64,000 nt of DNA from a virus: the IMG/VR virus record IMGVR_UViG_3300043446_003177, positions 108,233 to 172,232 of that record. One strand, written 5' to 3'. The translations under genes and the position numbers were made by a program. The notes beneath the pieces are model-generated. The model saw nothing but the letters and a program-made list of their open reading frames with translations. It was not told the DNA's origin and ran no database searches. Shown here one piece after another: positions 1 to 10,378 of this stretch (position 1 is its first letter; the number at the start of each line of letters is the position of its first letter).

Positions 1-279
1 GCATATGGATCCGAGTTCAATTTGAATGAATTTACAATTACAGGAGGATCTTTAACTATTGTTGGAGAGACTTCTACATTAGCAATCAACACAGCATTTT
101 CTGGTGTAACAACGACTATAAATAGTAAAAAATATTATCTTGGACAGACCTTTGAAATGGGACTATCAAATCCTGAAGTTAAAAAATATTCTGGTGATAT
201 TATTTACGTGGATAATAGACCATCCATTACTAGGTCATTAAATCAAAAAGAAGATATTAAGGTTATTTTGCAATTCTAA
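1..279 (+). CDS. gp8: Baseplate wedge subunit gp8, C-terminal part
   Basis: The frame is open from the first base, so this is the 3' end of a gene that starts before the window; 92 residues are visible. The tail of the protein (GDIIYVDNRPSITR, then QKEDIKVILQF) resembles the C terminus I associate with T4-like gp8, where a strand with an 'ENR/DNR' motif precedes a terminal 'EDIKxxxxF'. Gp8 is a baseplate wedge component that joins gp10 to gp7 and gp6 during wedge assembly. The position directly before a giant baseplate-type protein and the neck genes fits. Only the C terminus is available, so the family call is recognition of a short stretch. Confidence 0.6.
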   Translation, partial: AYGSEFNLNEFTITGGSLTIVGETSTLAINTAFSGVTTTINSKKYYLGQTFEMGLSNPEVKKYSGDIIYVDNRPSITRSLNQKEDIKVILQF

Positions 280-285
280 AGAATT

Positions 286-3200
286 ATGCCTCAGGAAACT
301 AATCTCAACGTTACTCCATATTTTGACGATTACTTAGCACGTAATGGAGGTAAACAAAATAACTACTATAAAGTTCTTTTTAAGCCTGGATACCCTGTTC
401 AAGCTAGAGAGTTAACAACTTTACAGTCAATTCTACAAAACCAAATTGAACAATTTGGAAATCATATTTTCAAAGAAGGTAGTGTAGTAATACCTGGACA
501 AGTAAACTATCTTCCAAAATTTCCAGCAGTGGAAGTTGAAGCAGAATTTCTTGGTATACCACTAAGAACTTATGCTCAGAGTTTAATTGGTAAAGAAATT
601 GTTGGCGATGACTCTGACGTAAGAGCAAAAGTTATAGCAGTTAGGGATGTTGAGAATTCCCCTAGAAGATATTTTACATTATATGTAACATATACAAGAA
701 CAGGCGTTAATGGAGCTTCTGTTTTTGCTAATAACGAAACTCTACTTTTACCAAGTGGATTGGTAAAAGGCGCTTTAGTGATACAACCAAATCAAGGATT
801 TGCTATTACTGCTTCCCAAAGAGCAACTTCAGTCGGAACCGCTGTAGCTGTTTCTGAAGGTGTTTATTTTGTTAGAGGAACTTTTGTTGATGTAGATAAT
901 CAACTTATTCTTTTAGATCCATATTCCAATAAACCAAATTATAAAGTTGGATTTGATGTTATTGAAGAGATAATCACAGTAGATGATGACCCAAAACTTG
1001 CAGACAATGCAAGAGGATTTAATAATTATGCAGCCCCAGGAGCAGATAGATTTAAAATAAGTTTAATCCTCACTAAAAAAGATTTGGATGAAGAAAAAAA
1101 TGAAAGCTTTGTTCAACTTTTAGAAATTAGAGACGGTAAAATATACGGAGTAACTAAGAGAACAAATTATAGTTTAATTAGGGATGAATTAGCTAGAAGA
1201 ACTTTTGACGAATCTGGAGATTATTATGTTAAACCATTTGATGTAGTTACAAGAGAGTCTCTAGACGATCTAAAGGGAAATAATGGAATATTTAAAGAAG
1301 GCAGGCTTACATACGAAGATAACAAACCAAGTGATGATCTAGGTGTTTATCAAATATCTCCAGGAAAAGCTTATGTAAAAGGTTATGAAATTGAGACCAT
1401 TAGTCCAACATTTTTAGATTTTCCAAAACCAAGAAAAACCAGAACTTTACGAGATCAGAGCATAAATTATTTAACTGGTCCGGCACTAAGACTGAATAAT
1501 GTAAATTCTGCACCAGATATTGGAATTGCAACCTCATATACGCTTTCATTGAGAAACACTAGAGTTGGAGTAAACTCTGAAGTTGGTGCGGGAAAGGAAA
1601 TTGGATTATCAAGAGTGTATGACTTTGCATTAGAATCCGGTTCATATGATACTTCATTACCAGATACTAATCAATGGGATATTTCTTTATTTGATACAAA
1701 ATTATACACAGAGCTTAGATTAAATACTGAAGTAACTCTTTCTTCACCACTTCATATTCTAGGTAAAGCTAGTGGAGCAAATGGATTTTTGCGTTTTGAT
1801 GTATCAAATTCTGGAATCATTACTGCATACGATACTAAAGGGACATTTATTGCGGGCGAAGAACTAATTTTTAATGGTATTGAATCAAATGGAATCACAA
1901 CATCTGTTTTACAATACAAGCTTTCAGATGTAAAATCTTTATATGGTGTTTCTGGAATCAATACATTTACTGCCGATGCAAAGCAAGAAGTAACTAGAAA
2001 TTTTGGACAGGTCACTATAAGTGCTGCTACTGGTGGAATTAGTACTGTGACTTCATCAAAAGTTACTTTCCCAACAAAAATTGAAATTGATGATTTGGTA
2101 TCTTATACCAATCCAGGATTTTCTGTACCAAGTTATGCTAAAGTAACAAATGTATATAAATCGGCATTAACTATCGAGGCAATTACTTCCGTTTCTGGAG
2201 TATGCACTGGAGGACTTCCAACATCACAGATTACTCCCTCCGATTTTAGTTTAATAAACACTAAACTTCTTTCTTCTCCAGATAATACACTTTTCACAAA
2301 GTTACCAAAAAATTTCGTTTCGTCTGTAAACTTAAGTGAATCTAACTTAACAATAAGAAAGCAATTTACAGTTTCTATTTCTGCAAACAAAACCGCACCT
2401 ATCATTGCGGGAGAGAACGAAACTTTCTTACCATTTGATGAAGAAAGATATGTTTTAGTAAGATCTAATGGAAATGTTGAGGCTCTTTCTGCAGATAAAT
2501 TAGTTTTTGCAAATGGTAGCAAACAATTAGAAATTTTAGGGTTAGCAAGTGGTACGGACACTGGTGCTAAATTAATTGCTACTCTTAGAAAAATAAATGT
2601 TAAGAGCAAACTCAAATTAAGAAGAAAGGTAACTTCAGTAGTAATTGATAAGTCTTCTTTACCACAATCCGGTATTGGACAATCAACTCTCAATGATGGA
2701 CTGACTTATGGAACTTTCCCATATGGAACCAGAGTTCAGGATAAAGAGATTTGTTTGCAATATCCAGATATTGTTCAATTACATGGTGTTTATGAATCAA
2801 CGAGTACAACATCTCCAGTATTAACTAGAATTAGATTTTCTGCCTTCGATGGACCATCGGCAAAATCATCCGATTTAATTGTCGGTGAAGAGTGGGTAGG
2901 CGCAAGAAGTTCTTCTATAGGATTAAATGTTGGTAGAATTGATGATGAGACAATTGAAGTTATAAGGACAAACAGAAGAACTCCTCTAGTAGGAGAAAGA
3001 ATTAAATTTAAAGAATCAGGTGTAACAGCAATTGTAGAAGAAGTAAATATTGGGGATCCAAATATTACTTCACATTATGTCCTTGATAATGGACAAGAAG
3101 ATACAATTTATGATTATGGTAAAATTGTTAGAAGGTCTCAGTTTGCTGCACCAACTAGAAAAATAAGAATAGTATTTGAATCTGCATATTATTCAGATTC

Positions 3201-6200
3201 CGATGATGGAGATATTACAACTGCAGCATCATATTCAAGATACGAATATGACGAAATTCCATTTAGTGATAGAAGAATAAAATGTTCCGATCTTCTCGAC
3301 ATTCGCCCTAGAGTACAAGTATATACACCAACTGCAGGATCTAGATCTCCGTTTGAATTTTTAGGAAGATCTTTTGTAAGTGGATCGAATAATTCTTCCA
3401 AAAATATTTTAGTTTCTGATGAATCTATCTTACTAACATATTCACATTATCTGTCTAGAATTGATAGAATTTATCTAAGTAAAGATGGTGAATTTACAAT
3501 TGTAAGAGGAACTCCAGCAGAATTTCCAAAAGAACCTTTACCTTTAAATGATGCTTTAGAAGTTGCAAAGGTCACACTTCCTCCGTATCTATCAAATGCT
3601 AACGATGCTCAGATCAAACTAGTATCTCATAAGAGATATAGAATGACTGATATTGCAAAATTGGATGATAGAATTTCAAACCTAGAATATTATACAACAT
3701 TATCTCTTTTAGAATCTCAAACTCAGAATCTATTCGTCCCAGATAGTAATGGACTTAATAGGTTTAAATCTGGATTCTTTGTAGATAATTTCTCTACAGC
3801 AAATCCACAAGCTAAAACAGCAATTCCAAGAAATGCAATTGATGTTAAAAAATCAGAGCTTAGACCAGCAACATATACAACTCAATTGGATCTTATACTT
3901 GGTTCAAAGTCTCTAGTAGGAATTGGAAGTTCAGCTGACCCAACTGTAGACTCTAGATTTGTATCAGACATTATCGGAAGTAATATTAGAAAAACTGGTC
4001 AACTTATAACTTTAAACTATAGTGATGCAAGGTATTTAAGACAACCATATGCAACTCGTGCAATTAATGTAACTCCATATGCAGTAACAACATATGAAGG
4101 AACTATAGAACTTGAACCGTCTTCGGATATTTGGATTGATACAACCAGAATAGAAGCCAACACCATAACAATTGATACTTTTACTCCTGCACTAGGAATT
4201 CTAAAAGAAGTTATTCCGGGATTTGACCCACAAACTGGATTTGGCCCAACAACCTGGAATGCATGGAACACTGTTTGGACAGGATCCACAACAACTAGAA
4301 ATGGTTGGATACAAACAACAGTTGATACCGGAACAAGTACTAGAACAGGAACTAGACTTGAAGTTACACCTGTTACGACAACACAATCACTTGGAGATAA
4401 ACTAGTTGATAGTGATGTAATCACTAATATGAGATCCAGAAATATAGAAGTTACTGGAAATAGATTTAAGCCATTTACTCAACTGTATGCCTTCTTTGAT
4501 GGGACTGATGTTAATGCATTTGTGTTTCCAAAACTCATTGAAATTAAAATGATTAAAGGAACCTTCCGAGTTGGAGAAACTGTAACGGGTGATGATAAAA
4601 CAAGAACAAATGGTGCAGAAATTCCAAAAATTAAATTTAGAGTAGCGAACGCAAATCACAAATATGGTGCATATAATAAACCAGAAGACATTTATGATGT
4701 AAACCCATACACTAGAGCAAATAGCCTTCCAGCAAATTATTCATCAACATCAACAATCCTTAATGTAGACACATACCATTTAACTGAGGGTGTTAAAGAT
4801 GGATTTGATGGATATATTGCAAAGGGTATGCGTTTGAAAGGAGGTACTAGTGGTGCTGTTGCTGAAGTAACTAATGTTAGACTGGTAACTGACGATGTTG
4901 GTACTATCATTGCATCTTTCTTCATTCCAGATCCAAATATTAGAACTAATCCAAAATTCAAAACTGGAATTAGAACCTTTAGATTTACAAATAGTTCAAC
5001 AAATTCTACTGTTTCTGGAATTTTAGTTACTTCTGGCGAAGAGCAATACTTTGCTCAAGGTACTTTAAATACGGTACAAGAAACCATCCAATCAACAAGA
5101 AGTCCAAGATTCCAAACAAAAACACTAACAGAACAAAAAGCTGCTACAAGAACAACTGTTGTTGATTTAACTCCTCCACCTCCCCCACGCCGCCACGACC
5201 CACTAGCACAGTCATTCTACGTTGATGAACCAAGTGGAATTTTTGTAACTAAGATTGATTTATATTTCCAATCAAAAGATCCTACAGGAAAACTTCCACT
5301 AATATTCCAACTTCGTACAATGTCGTTGGGAGTTCCAACAGAAGAAGTTTATCCATTTAGTGAATTAATCGTACTACCAAAATATATTAAGACATCTCAA
5401 GATGGATCTGTAGCGACAACATTAACATTCCCATCACCAGTTTATCTGAAAGGTGAAAAAGAACATGCTATCGTTATGCTTTCTGATTCAAATGAATATC
5501 AAGTTTGGTGTTCTAGAATTGGCGAAATTGATATTACTACCCAATCTGGACCAGAATCTCGCCAGGTTGTAGTTACAAAACAACCAGATCTTGGATCACT
5601 ATTTAAGTCTCAAAATGGATCTACTTGGGATCCAAGTCAATATGAAGATCTAAAGTATACTTTATATCGTGCAGAATTTGCAAATACTCAGACTGGTACA
5701 GTAAACTTCTTCAATCCAAATCTAACAACAAGAAACAAAAAAATTGCAAAGTTACCTACAAACCCAATTCAATTCTTCTCTAAAAAGATAAGAGTTTCAT
5801 TAGCTTCTTCTATCAATGATCCCAATCTACAAATTGGAAATACAATATTCCAAACTGCATCCAATGCTACAGCAAATTATGTAGGATCTGCAGGTTCGGC
5901 TAGTGGAACCTTAGGAATAACAAATTCTGGAATAGGATATACTCCATCTGATGGGTCGAGTTTTACATACAATAATATTTCTCTAGTTACTGTTACTGGA
6001 TCTGGAAAAAATGCAACAGCCAATATCACTATTGGGGCAAACGCAACAACTAATGGAATTGCAATTGCAGCAACAGTAGTTAATGGTGGAACTGGATATG
6101 TAACTGGTGACGTACTAACTGTTAATTCCCTAGGTGTAGATGGATTAGGTGAAAACTTACGTTTAACTGTTAGAAACACTTCTGGAGGAAATCAGCTAAT

Positions 6201-7713
6201 TCTCGATAACGTTCAGGGTGATTTTATTACTGGAGCAGGATCAACAATTAGATTTGTAACATCTGCTGGTATTAATACAGATTTAAATTCTGCAGTTGGT
6301 GGTGGTGTTACGGTTTCTAGTGTAGACTTAGCAAGTGTATATCAGGATGGATTGCATTTCAAAGTCAATCACAGAAATCATGGAATGCATTCAAAAACTA
6401 ACGATGTAATTATTAGTGGAGTAGATCCAACAACAAAACCAGCAAAATTAAATGCCGATTTAGGGGATACTTCAGAAAACATTGTTTTAGTTGATGCAAG
6501 TGGATTCTCTACGTTTGAAAATGTTGGAATTGCAACTACAAATAGAGGATATTTATTAATTGAGGATGAAATTATTTCTTATAGTGGAGTATCTGGAAAT
6601 ACTTTAACAGGTGTTACTAGAGGAATTGATAATACAAAAGTGTTCACTTATGCAAAGGGAACTGATGTTTATAAGTATGAAACTCGCGGAATTTCTCTAA
6701 GGAGAATTAACAAAACACATACTTTACAGGATGCAACAGTACCAGAGGCAATTGGATTAGATTATTATTGGTTAAGATTGAATATGGATGGAGTTGATAT
6801 TGGCGAAACAGATGAAATCCCCGATAGAAATACTTCCGCAAGTTTCCCTAAACTTTACATTAATGAAACTAAAACTTCTGGAGGGTCTGATGTATATGCA
6901 ACCCAAAATATACAATTTGACATGTTACATCCTCAAGTTCAAACTTTAGTTCTACCAGGAACAAAGATAGATTCTACTGCAAGAACAGTTAGTGGTACGA
7001 GTGTGAACAATAATGCAGAAATTTCATTCTTAGATAAGGGATTTGAATCTGTATCACTAAATGCGGATAACTTCTTATCTTCACCAAGATTAATTTGTTC
7101 TCAAATTAATGAAAAGAATAAGTTATCTGCTCTACCTATTAACAAATCTTTTGAATTGTCTTTAGTTCTATCTTCAACTAAATCAACTGTATCCCCAGTT
7201 ATAGACTTACATAGACTTGGAATTATTTTATCATCAAACAGAGTGAATAGAGTTATTACAAATTATATTTCGGACAACAGAACATCAACTCTAGATGGGG
7301 ATCCAACAGCGTTTACATATGCAACTGCACCAATAACTCTAGAACTTGCAGCAACTTCGATTAAATGCTTATTTACAGCGTATGTAAATAATGATGCAGA
7401 AATCAGAGCACTTTATTCTGTAGGGAAAAATGCTAAAGATTTACAAATTTATAATTTATTCCCTGGATATGATAACTTGGATGTGAATGGTGATATTATC
7501 AATCCAAACAGAAATAGTGGTCTTCCCAATAAGAAGGTTCAAAAATCAACAGAATTTTCTGGAGATAGTAACAAGTTAACATTTAGAGAATATGAATTTT
7601 CTATAGATAAACTTCCACCATTTAGATATTATAGCATTAAATTGTTAGGGACTTCTACAAATTCTGCCCATCCACCTATTATAAGAGACTTTAGAATAAT
7701 CGCATTAGCTTAA
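286..7713 (+). CDS. Giant baseplate/tail-fibre-associated structural protein (DUF4815-like)
   Basis: This protein has 2475 residues and is by far the largest product here. The N-terminal part (MPQETNLNVTPYFDDYLARN, then a conserved YYKVLFKPGYPVQAREL segment) matches the cyanophage virion proteins annotated as DUF4815. A second conserved block near residue 1637 (DPLAQSFYVDEPSGIFVTK) follows a proline-rich linker. Around residues 1875-1960 are beta-rich repeats of the G-x-GY type, and near residue 2092 is a module with 'EDEIISYSGVSGNTL...RGIDNTK'. It lies between gp8 and gp13, where T4 carries the baseplate and short-tail-fibre genes 9-12, so a role in the baseplate periphery or in host contact is inferred. 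No catalytic motif is visible. It starts six bases after the gp8 stop. Confidence 0.75.
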   Translation: MPQETNLNVTPYFDDYLARNGGKQNNYYKVLFKPGYPVQARELTTLQSILQNQIEQFGNHIFKEGSVVIPGQVNYLPKFPAVEVEAEFLGIPLRTYAQSLIGKEIVGDDSDVRAKVIAVRDVENSPRRYFTLYVTYTRTGVNGASVFANNETLLLPSGLVKGALVIQPNQGFAITASQRATSVGTAVAVSEGVYFVRGTFVDVDNQLILLDPYSNKPNYKVGFDVIEEIITVDDDPKLADNARGFNNYAAPGADRFKISLILTKKDLDEEKNESFVQLLEIRDGKIYGVTKRTNYSLIRDELARRTFDESGDYYVKPFDVVTRESLDDLKGNNGIFKEGRLTYEDNKPSDDLGVYQISPGKAYVKGYEIETISPTFLDFPKPRKTRTLRDQSINYLTGPALRLNNVNSAPDIGIATSYTLSLRNTRVGVNSEVGAGKEIGLSRVYDFALESGSYDTSLPDTNQWDISLFDTKLYTELRLNTEVTLSSPLHILGKASGANGFLRFDVSNSGIITAYDTKGTFIAGEELIFNGIESNGITTSVLQYKLSDVKSLYGVSGINTFTADAKQEVTRNFGQVTISAATGGISTVTSSKVTFPTKIEIDDLVSYTNPGFSVPSYAKVTNVYKSALTIEAITSVSGVCTGGLPTSQITPSDFSLINTKLLSSPDNTLFTKLPKNFVSSVNLSESNLTIRKQFTVSISANKTAPIIAGENETFLPFDEERYVLVRSNGNVEALSADKLVFANGSKQLEILGLASGTDTGAKLIATLRKINVKSKLKLRRKVTSVVIDKSSLPQSGIGQSTLNDGLTYGTFPYGTRVQDKEICLQYPDIVQLHGVYESTSTTSPVLTRIRFSAFDGPSAKSSDLIVGEEWVGARSSSIGLNVGRIDDETIEVIRTNRRTPLVGERIKFKESGVTAIVEEVNIGDPNITSHYVLDNGQEDTIYDYGKIVRRSQFAAPTRKIRIVFESAYYSDSDDGDITTAASYSRYEYDEIPFSDRRIKCSDLLDIRPRVQVYTPTAGSRSPFEFLGRSFVSGSNNSSKNILVSDESILLTYSHYLSRIDRIYLSKDGEFTIVRGTPAEFPKEPLPLNDALEVAKVTLPPYLSNANDAQIKLVSHKRYRMTDIAKLDDRISNLEYYTTLSLLESQTQNLFVPDSNGLNRFKSGFFVDNFSTANPQAKTAIPRNAIDVKKSELRPATYTTQLDLILGSKSLVGIGSSADPTVDSRFVSDIIGSNIRKTGQLITLNYSDARYLRQPYATRAINVTPYAVTTYEGTIELEPSSDIWIDTTRIEANTITIDTFTPALGILKEVIPGFDPQTGFGPTTWNAWNTVWTGSTTTRNGWIQTTVDTGTSTRTGTRLEVTPVTTTQSLGDKLVDSDVITNMRSRNIEVTGNRFKPFTQLYAFFDGTDVNAFVFPKLIEIKMIKGTFRVGETVTGDDKTRTNGAEIPKIKFRVANANHKYGAYNKPEDIYDVNPYTRANSLPANYSSTSTILNVDTYHLTEGVKDGFDGYIAKGMRLKGGTSGAVAEVTNVRLVTDDVGTIIASFFIPDPNIRTNPKFKTGIRTFRFTNSSTNSTVSGILVTSGEEQYFAQGTLNTVQETIQSTRSPRFQTKTLTEQKAATRTTVVDLTPPPPPRRHDPLAQSFYVDEPSGIFVTKIDLYFQSKDPTGKLPLIFQLRTMSLGVPTEEVYPFSELIVLPKYIKTSQDGSVATTLTFPSPVYLKGEKEHAIVMLSDSNEYQVWCSRIGEIDITTQSGPESRQVVVTKQPDLGSLFKSQNGSTWDPSQYEDLKYTLYRAEFANTQTGTVNFFNPNLTTRNKKIAKLPTNPIQFFSKKIRVSLASSINDPNLQIGNTIFQTASNATANYVGSAGSASGTLGITNSGIGYTPSDGSSFTYNNISLVTVTGSGKNATANITIGANATTNGIAIAATVVNGGTGYVTGDVLTVNSLGVDGLGENLRLTVRNTSGGNQLILDNVQGDFITGAGSTIRFVTSAGINTDLNSAVGGGVTVSSVDLASVYQDGLHFKVNHRNHGMHSKTNDVIISGVDPTTKPAKLNADLGDTSENIVLVDASGFSTFENVGIATTNRGYLLIEDEIISYSGVSGNTLTGVTRGIDNTKVFTYAKGTDVYKYETRGISLRRINKTHTLQDATVPEAIGLDYYWLRLNMDGVDIGETDEIPDRNTSASFPKLYINETKTSGGSDVYATQNIQFDMLHPQVQTLVLPGTKIDSTARTVSGTSVNNNAEISFLDKGFESVSLNADNFLSSPRLICSQINEKNKLSALPINKSFELSLVLSSTKSTVSPVIDLHRLGIILSSNRVNRVITNYISDNRTSTLDGDPTAFTYATAPITLELAATSIKCLFTAYVNNDAEIRALYSVGKNAKDLQIYNLFPGYDNLDVNGDIINPNRNSGLPNKKVQKSTEFSGDSNKLTFREYEFSIDKLPPFRYYSIKLLGTSTNSAHPPIIRDFRIIALA

Positions 7714-7714
7714 A

Positions 7715-7933
7715 ATGAAACATTACAAAGTAGAAGGGTATTCAAATTTACTAAGAGATACTGATGTTGGTGCTATAGTCAATACTAATGATATTGAATA
7801 TGAACAATATCTCGCAACTAGATCATTAAAAGAAATTGAATCTGAAAAAATTAATTCACTAGAAAATGAAGTGAAAGATATTAAAAATGATCTTGGTGAA
7901 ATTAAAAATTTACTTAGGAGTTTGATTAAATGA
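7715..7933 (+). CDS. Small coiled-coil protein upstream of gp13
   Basis: This 72-residue protein has a short N-terminal segment (MKHYKVEGYSNLLRDTDVGA) and a C-terminal half rich in E, K, L and I with heptad-like spacing (LENEVKDIKNDLGEIKNLL), which predicts a coiled coil. It starts one base after the giant structural gene and its stop overlaps the next start (ATGA), so it is translated with the neck operon. I recognise this arrangement from cyanophage neck regions but know no function. A small virion or assembly factor is possible. Confidence 0.7.
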   Translation: MKHYKVEGYSNLLRDTDVGAIVNTNDIEYEQYLATRSLKEIESEKINSLENEVKDIKNDLGEIKNLLRSLIK

Positions 7934-8097
7934 ACCCATCAGATATTGAACTAGAAAATTTTAGCAAGTCTTTTGAATATGAAAAATTATCTAGAGACAT
8001 AGATAGTATTGAAGATATTGCGATTCTTAGAAATTTAGCAAAATCTTACATTAAATTATACTTTAAACAACAAGAAGTAGTAGCAAGTTTCCGATAA
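7930..8097 (+). CDS. Small conserved protein upstream of gp13
   Basis: The frame encodes 55 residues (MNPSDIELENFSKSFEYEKL...QQEVVASFR). Its ATG overlaps the previous stop as ATGA and its TAA overlaps the gp13 start as TAATG, which is the translational-coupling pattern seen throughout this genome and the main support for it. The sequence looks helical and acidic-to-neutral, with no signal or membrane segment. I cannot assign a function. Confidence 0.65.
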   Translation: MNPSDIELENFSKSFEYEKLSRDIDSIEDIAILRNLAKSYIKLYFKQQEVVASFR

Positions 8098-8939
8098 TGT
8101 CCCAACCATCTACTAGACAACAACTTATTGATTATTGCAAAAGAAAACTGGGAGCTCCAGTTTTAGAAATCAATGTCGCTGACGAGCAAATTGATGATTT
8201 AGTAGATGATGCTATACAGTTTTTCCAAGAAAGACACTTTGATGGTGTTGGTCAAGTATTTTTAAAATATCAAATTACTCAGAATGATATCGATAGAGGT
8301 AGAGCACCGAGAAATGGAAATGTTGGTGTAGCAACAACATCTGCTTCGGCGGTTATAGGTGGATCTACAACCAACTTTAATTTCTCCGAAAACGGTAATT
8401 TTTTACAGATACCTCCTGATATTATTGGAATTAATAAAGTAATGCAATTTGATGGTACTAATAGAGTATCTTCTGGGATGTTTAGTATTAAATATCAATT
8501 ATTTTTGAACGATATTTACTATTGGGGATCTACAGAGATTTTAACATATTCCATGGTAAAAAGATACCTTGAAGATTTAGATTGGTTATTGACTAACCAA
8601 AAGCAAATTAGATTTAATAAAAGAATGGACCGACTCTATATGGATATAGATTGGTCAGCAGTTAATGTTGGCGACTATGTAATCATCGACTGTTATAGAG
8701 TATTAAATCCTAATGAATATCCTAGAGTCTGGAATGATTCATTCCTAAAACCATATTTGACTGCATTAATTAAAAAGCAATGGGGGCAAAACTTAATCAA
8801 ATTCCAAGGAGTTAAACTTCCTGGGGGTGTTGAGTTAAACGGAAGACAAATATATGATGATGCTACAAGAGAATTAGAGGAAATAATGAATAAGATGTCC
8901 AATACATACGAATTACCACCTTTCGATATGATAGGTTAA
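8097..8939 (+). CDS. gp13: Neck protein gp13
   Basis: This 280-residue protein is close to the size of T4 gp13 (309). The N terminus (RQQLIDYCKRKLGAPVLEIN, then ADEQIDDLVDDAIQFFQERH) is the characteristic gp13 start, and the C-terminal half keeps the helical block around LTALIKKQWGQNLIKFQGVKLPGG. In T4, gp13 and gp14 form the neck that closes the DNA-filled head and receives the tail. It lies directly upstream of gp14 in the T4 order. A glycine/threonine-rich stretch near residues 75-100 may be a surface loop. Confidence 0.92.
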   Translation: MSQPSTRQQLIDYCKRKLGAPVLEINVADEQIDDLVDDAIQFFQERHFDGVGQVFLKYQITQNDIDRGRAPRNGNVGVATTSASAVIGGSTTNFNFSENGNFLQIPPDIIGINKVMQFDGTNRVSSGMFSIKYQLFLNDIYYWGSTEILTYSMVKRYLEDLDWLLTNQKQIRFNKRMDRLYMDIDWSAVNVGDYVIIDCYRVLNPNEYPRVWNDSFLKPYLTALIKKQWGQNLIKFQGVKLPGGVELNGRQIYDDATRELEEIMNKMSNTYELPPFDMIG

Positions 8940-8943
8940 TCAT

Positions 8944-10341
8944 ATGCTTAATCCATTTTTTCTCCAAGGATCAAAAGGTGAGCAAAATCTTATACAAGAT
9001 TTGATTAATGAACAAATTCAAATGTATGGAATTGAAGTTCATTACCTACCAAGAAGATTTTTGACCACAAAGACTGTTATAAGAGAAGTAATAGAATCTA
9101 CTTTTAGAGATGCTTATCCAATTGAAGCATATATTGAAAATTATGAAGGGTATGGTGGACAAGGAACTATCCTTTCAAAATTTGGAATACAAGATCTAGA
9201 TGATCTTACATTAGTAATTTCTAAAGAAAGATATGACTCTTACATCTACCCTTTAATACAATATCAGAACATACCAGATACTGAACTAATTTCAAGACCT
9301 AAAGAAGGAGATTTAATTTATTTTCCTTTGGGTGATAGATTGTTTGAAATTAAATTTGTAGAGCATGAACAACCTTTTTATCAACTAGGAAAAAATTATG
9401 TTTATGTTCTAAAATGCGAACTATTCAGAGCTTCAAATGAAGAAGTTGATACCAACATCGATTACATTGATGATAATGTAAAAGAAGACGGTTATATTCA
9501 ATCTTTGACTTTGGCTGGTTCTGGAGTAACAGCAACTGCATATACTGGATTGGTAAATGGTGCGGTTTATGGAGTAACTATTCTGAATAGAGGATCGGGA
9601 TATGAATCACAACCAACAATTGTTTTTGAAAAATCTCCAGTTTCTGGGGGAACTGCAACTGGAACTGCAAATATGATTTCTGGGTTAGTTGATTGTAACG
9701 GAACAACATCCAAAAAAATTCAATCTATTATTATTACAAATCCGGGATTTGGATATACAGTAGCGCCAAAAGTAATTGCTCTGGGCGGCGGACCTGATGC
9801 ATCTGGATTTATAGCAACTTGTTCTATTGGTGATGGAGTAGTAGGAGTAGTAACAATCACCAATGGTGGAACAGGATATCTAGTATCTTCTCCACCTGCC
9901 GTTGCATTTAGCACTGCACCTTACGGTGGTATAACAGCAACAGGAATTACCTCAGTAAGTACTGCTTCTACTATTTCTAATATATCAATGGCGAATCGTG
10001 GGGTTGGTTACATAACTACTCCAACAGTAACTATTGGAAACCCAGTTCTCATTGGATCAGGATCTTATATATTCAATGAGTATGTAATTGGAGGGATTAG
10101 TAGTACAACTGCAAGAGTATCTTCTTGGAATGGGGTAACGAGAATACTACAAATTTCAAAACCAGATGGAGAATTTATAGACGGAGAAACTTTAACAGGA
10201 CAAGAATCTGGAGCTGTTTATAAAATATCTTACAAATCGGAATTTGATATTACTGATAAATACGCAACAAATGATGAGATTGAAGTTGAATCCGATAATA
10301 TCGTTGATTTCACTGAACGAAATCCTTTTGGTATGCCCTAA
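8944..10341 (+). CDS. gp14: Neck protein gp14 with repeat insertion
   Basis: The N-terminal part of this 465-residue protein (MLNPFFLQGSKGEQNLIQD, then YGIEVHYLPRRFLT) is typical of gp14, the head-closure neck protein. T4 gp14 is only about 256 residues, and the extra length is explained by an insertion between roughly residues 190 and 400. The insertion has four copies of a beta-strand unit with a central G-x-GY: RGSGYESQP near 213, PGFGYTVAP near 265, GGTGYLVSS near 305 and RGVGYITTP near 350. The C terminus (SEFDITDKYATNDEIEVESD) returns to gp14-like sequence. The insertion probably decorates the neck surface. Confidence 0.9.
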   Translation: MLNPFFLQGSKGEQNLIQDLINEQIQMYGIEVHYLPRRFLTTKTVIREVIESTFRDAYPIEAYIENYEGYGGQGTILSKFGIQDLDDLTLVISKERYDSYIYPLIQYQNIPDTELISRPKEGDLIYFPLGDRLFEIKFVEHEQPFYQLGKNYVYVLKCELFRASNEEVDTNIDYIDDNVKEDGYIQSLTLAGSGVTATAYTGLVNGAVYGVTILNRGSGYESQPTIVFEKSPVSGGTATGTANMISGLVDCNGTTSKKIQSIIITNPGFGYTVAPKVIALGGGPDASGFIATCSIGDGVVGVVTITNGGTGYLVSSPPAVAFSTAPYGGITATGITSVSTASTISNISMANRGVGYITTPTVTIGNPVLIGSGSYIFNEYVIGGISSTTARVSSWNGVTRILQISKPDGEFIDGETLTGQESGAVYKISYKSEFDITDKYATNDEIEVESDNIVDFTERNPFGMP

Positions 10342-10343
10342 AG

Positions 10344-10351
10344 GATAAATA
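10344..10351 (+). promoter_or_regulatory. Late promoter box GATAAATA for gp15
   Basis: The octamer GATAAATA matches the T4-type late promoter (NATAAATA) recognised by gp55-containing RNA polymerase. It starts three bases after the gp14 stop and ends 27 bases before the gp15 ATG, a spacing shared by other late boxes here. Confidence 0.7.
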
Positions 10352-10378
10352 GTAAATAAGAAATATTGATCTCCCATC

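Noticed and set aside
4017-4424. Long reverse-strand open frame within the giant structural gene
   Set aside because: It is the complement of a low-complexity Thr/Gly/Val-rich coding region; every supported gene is on the + strand.
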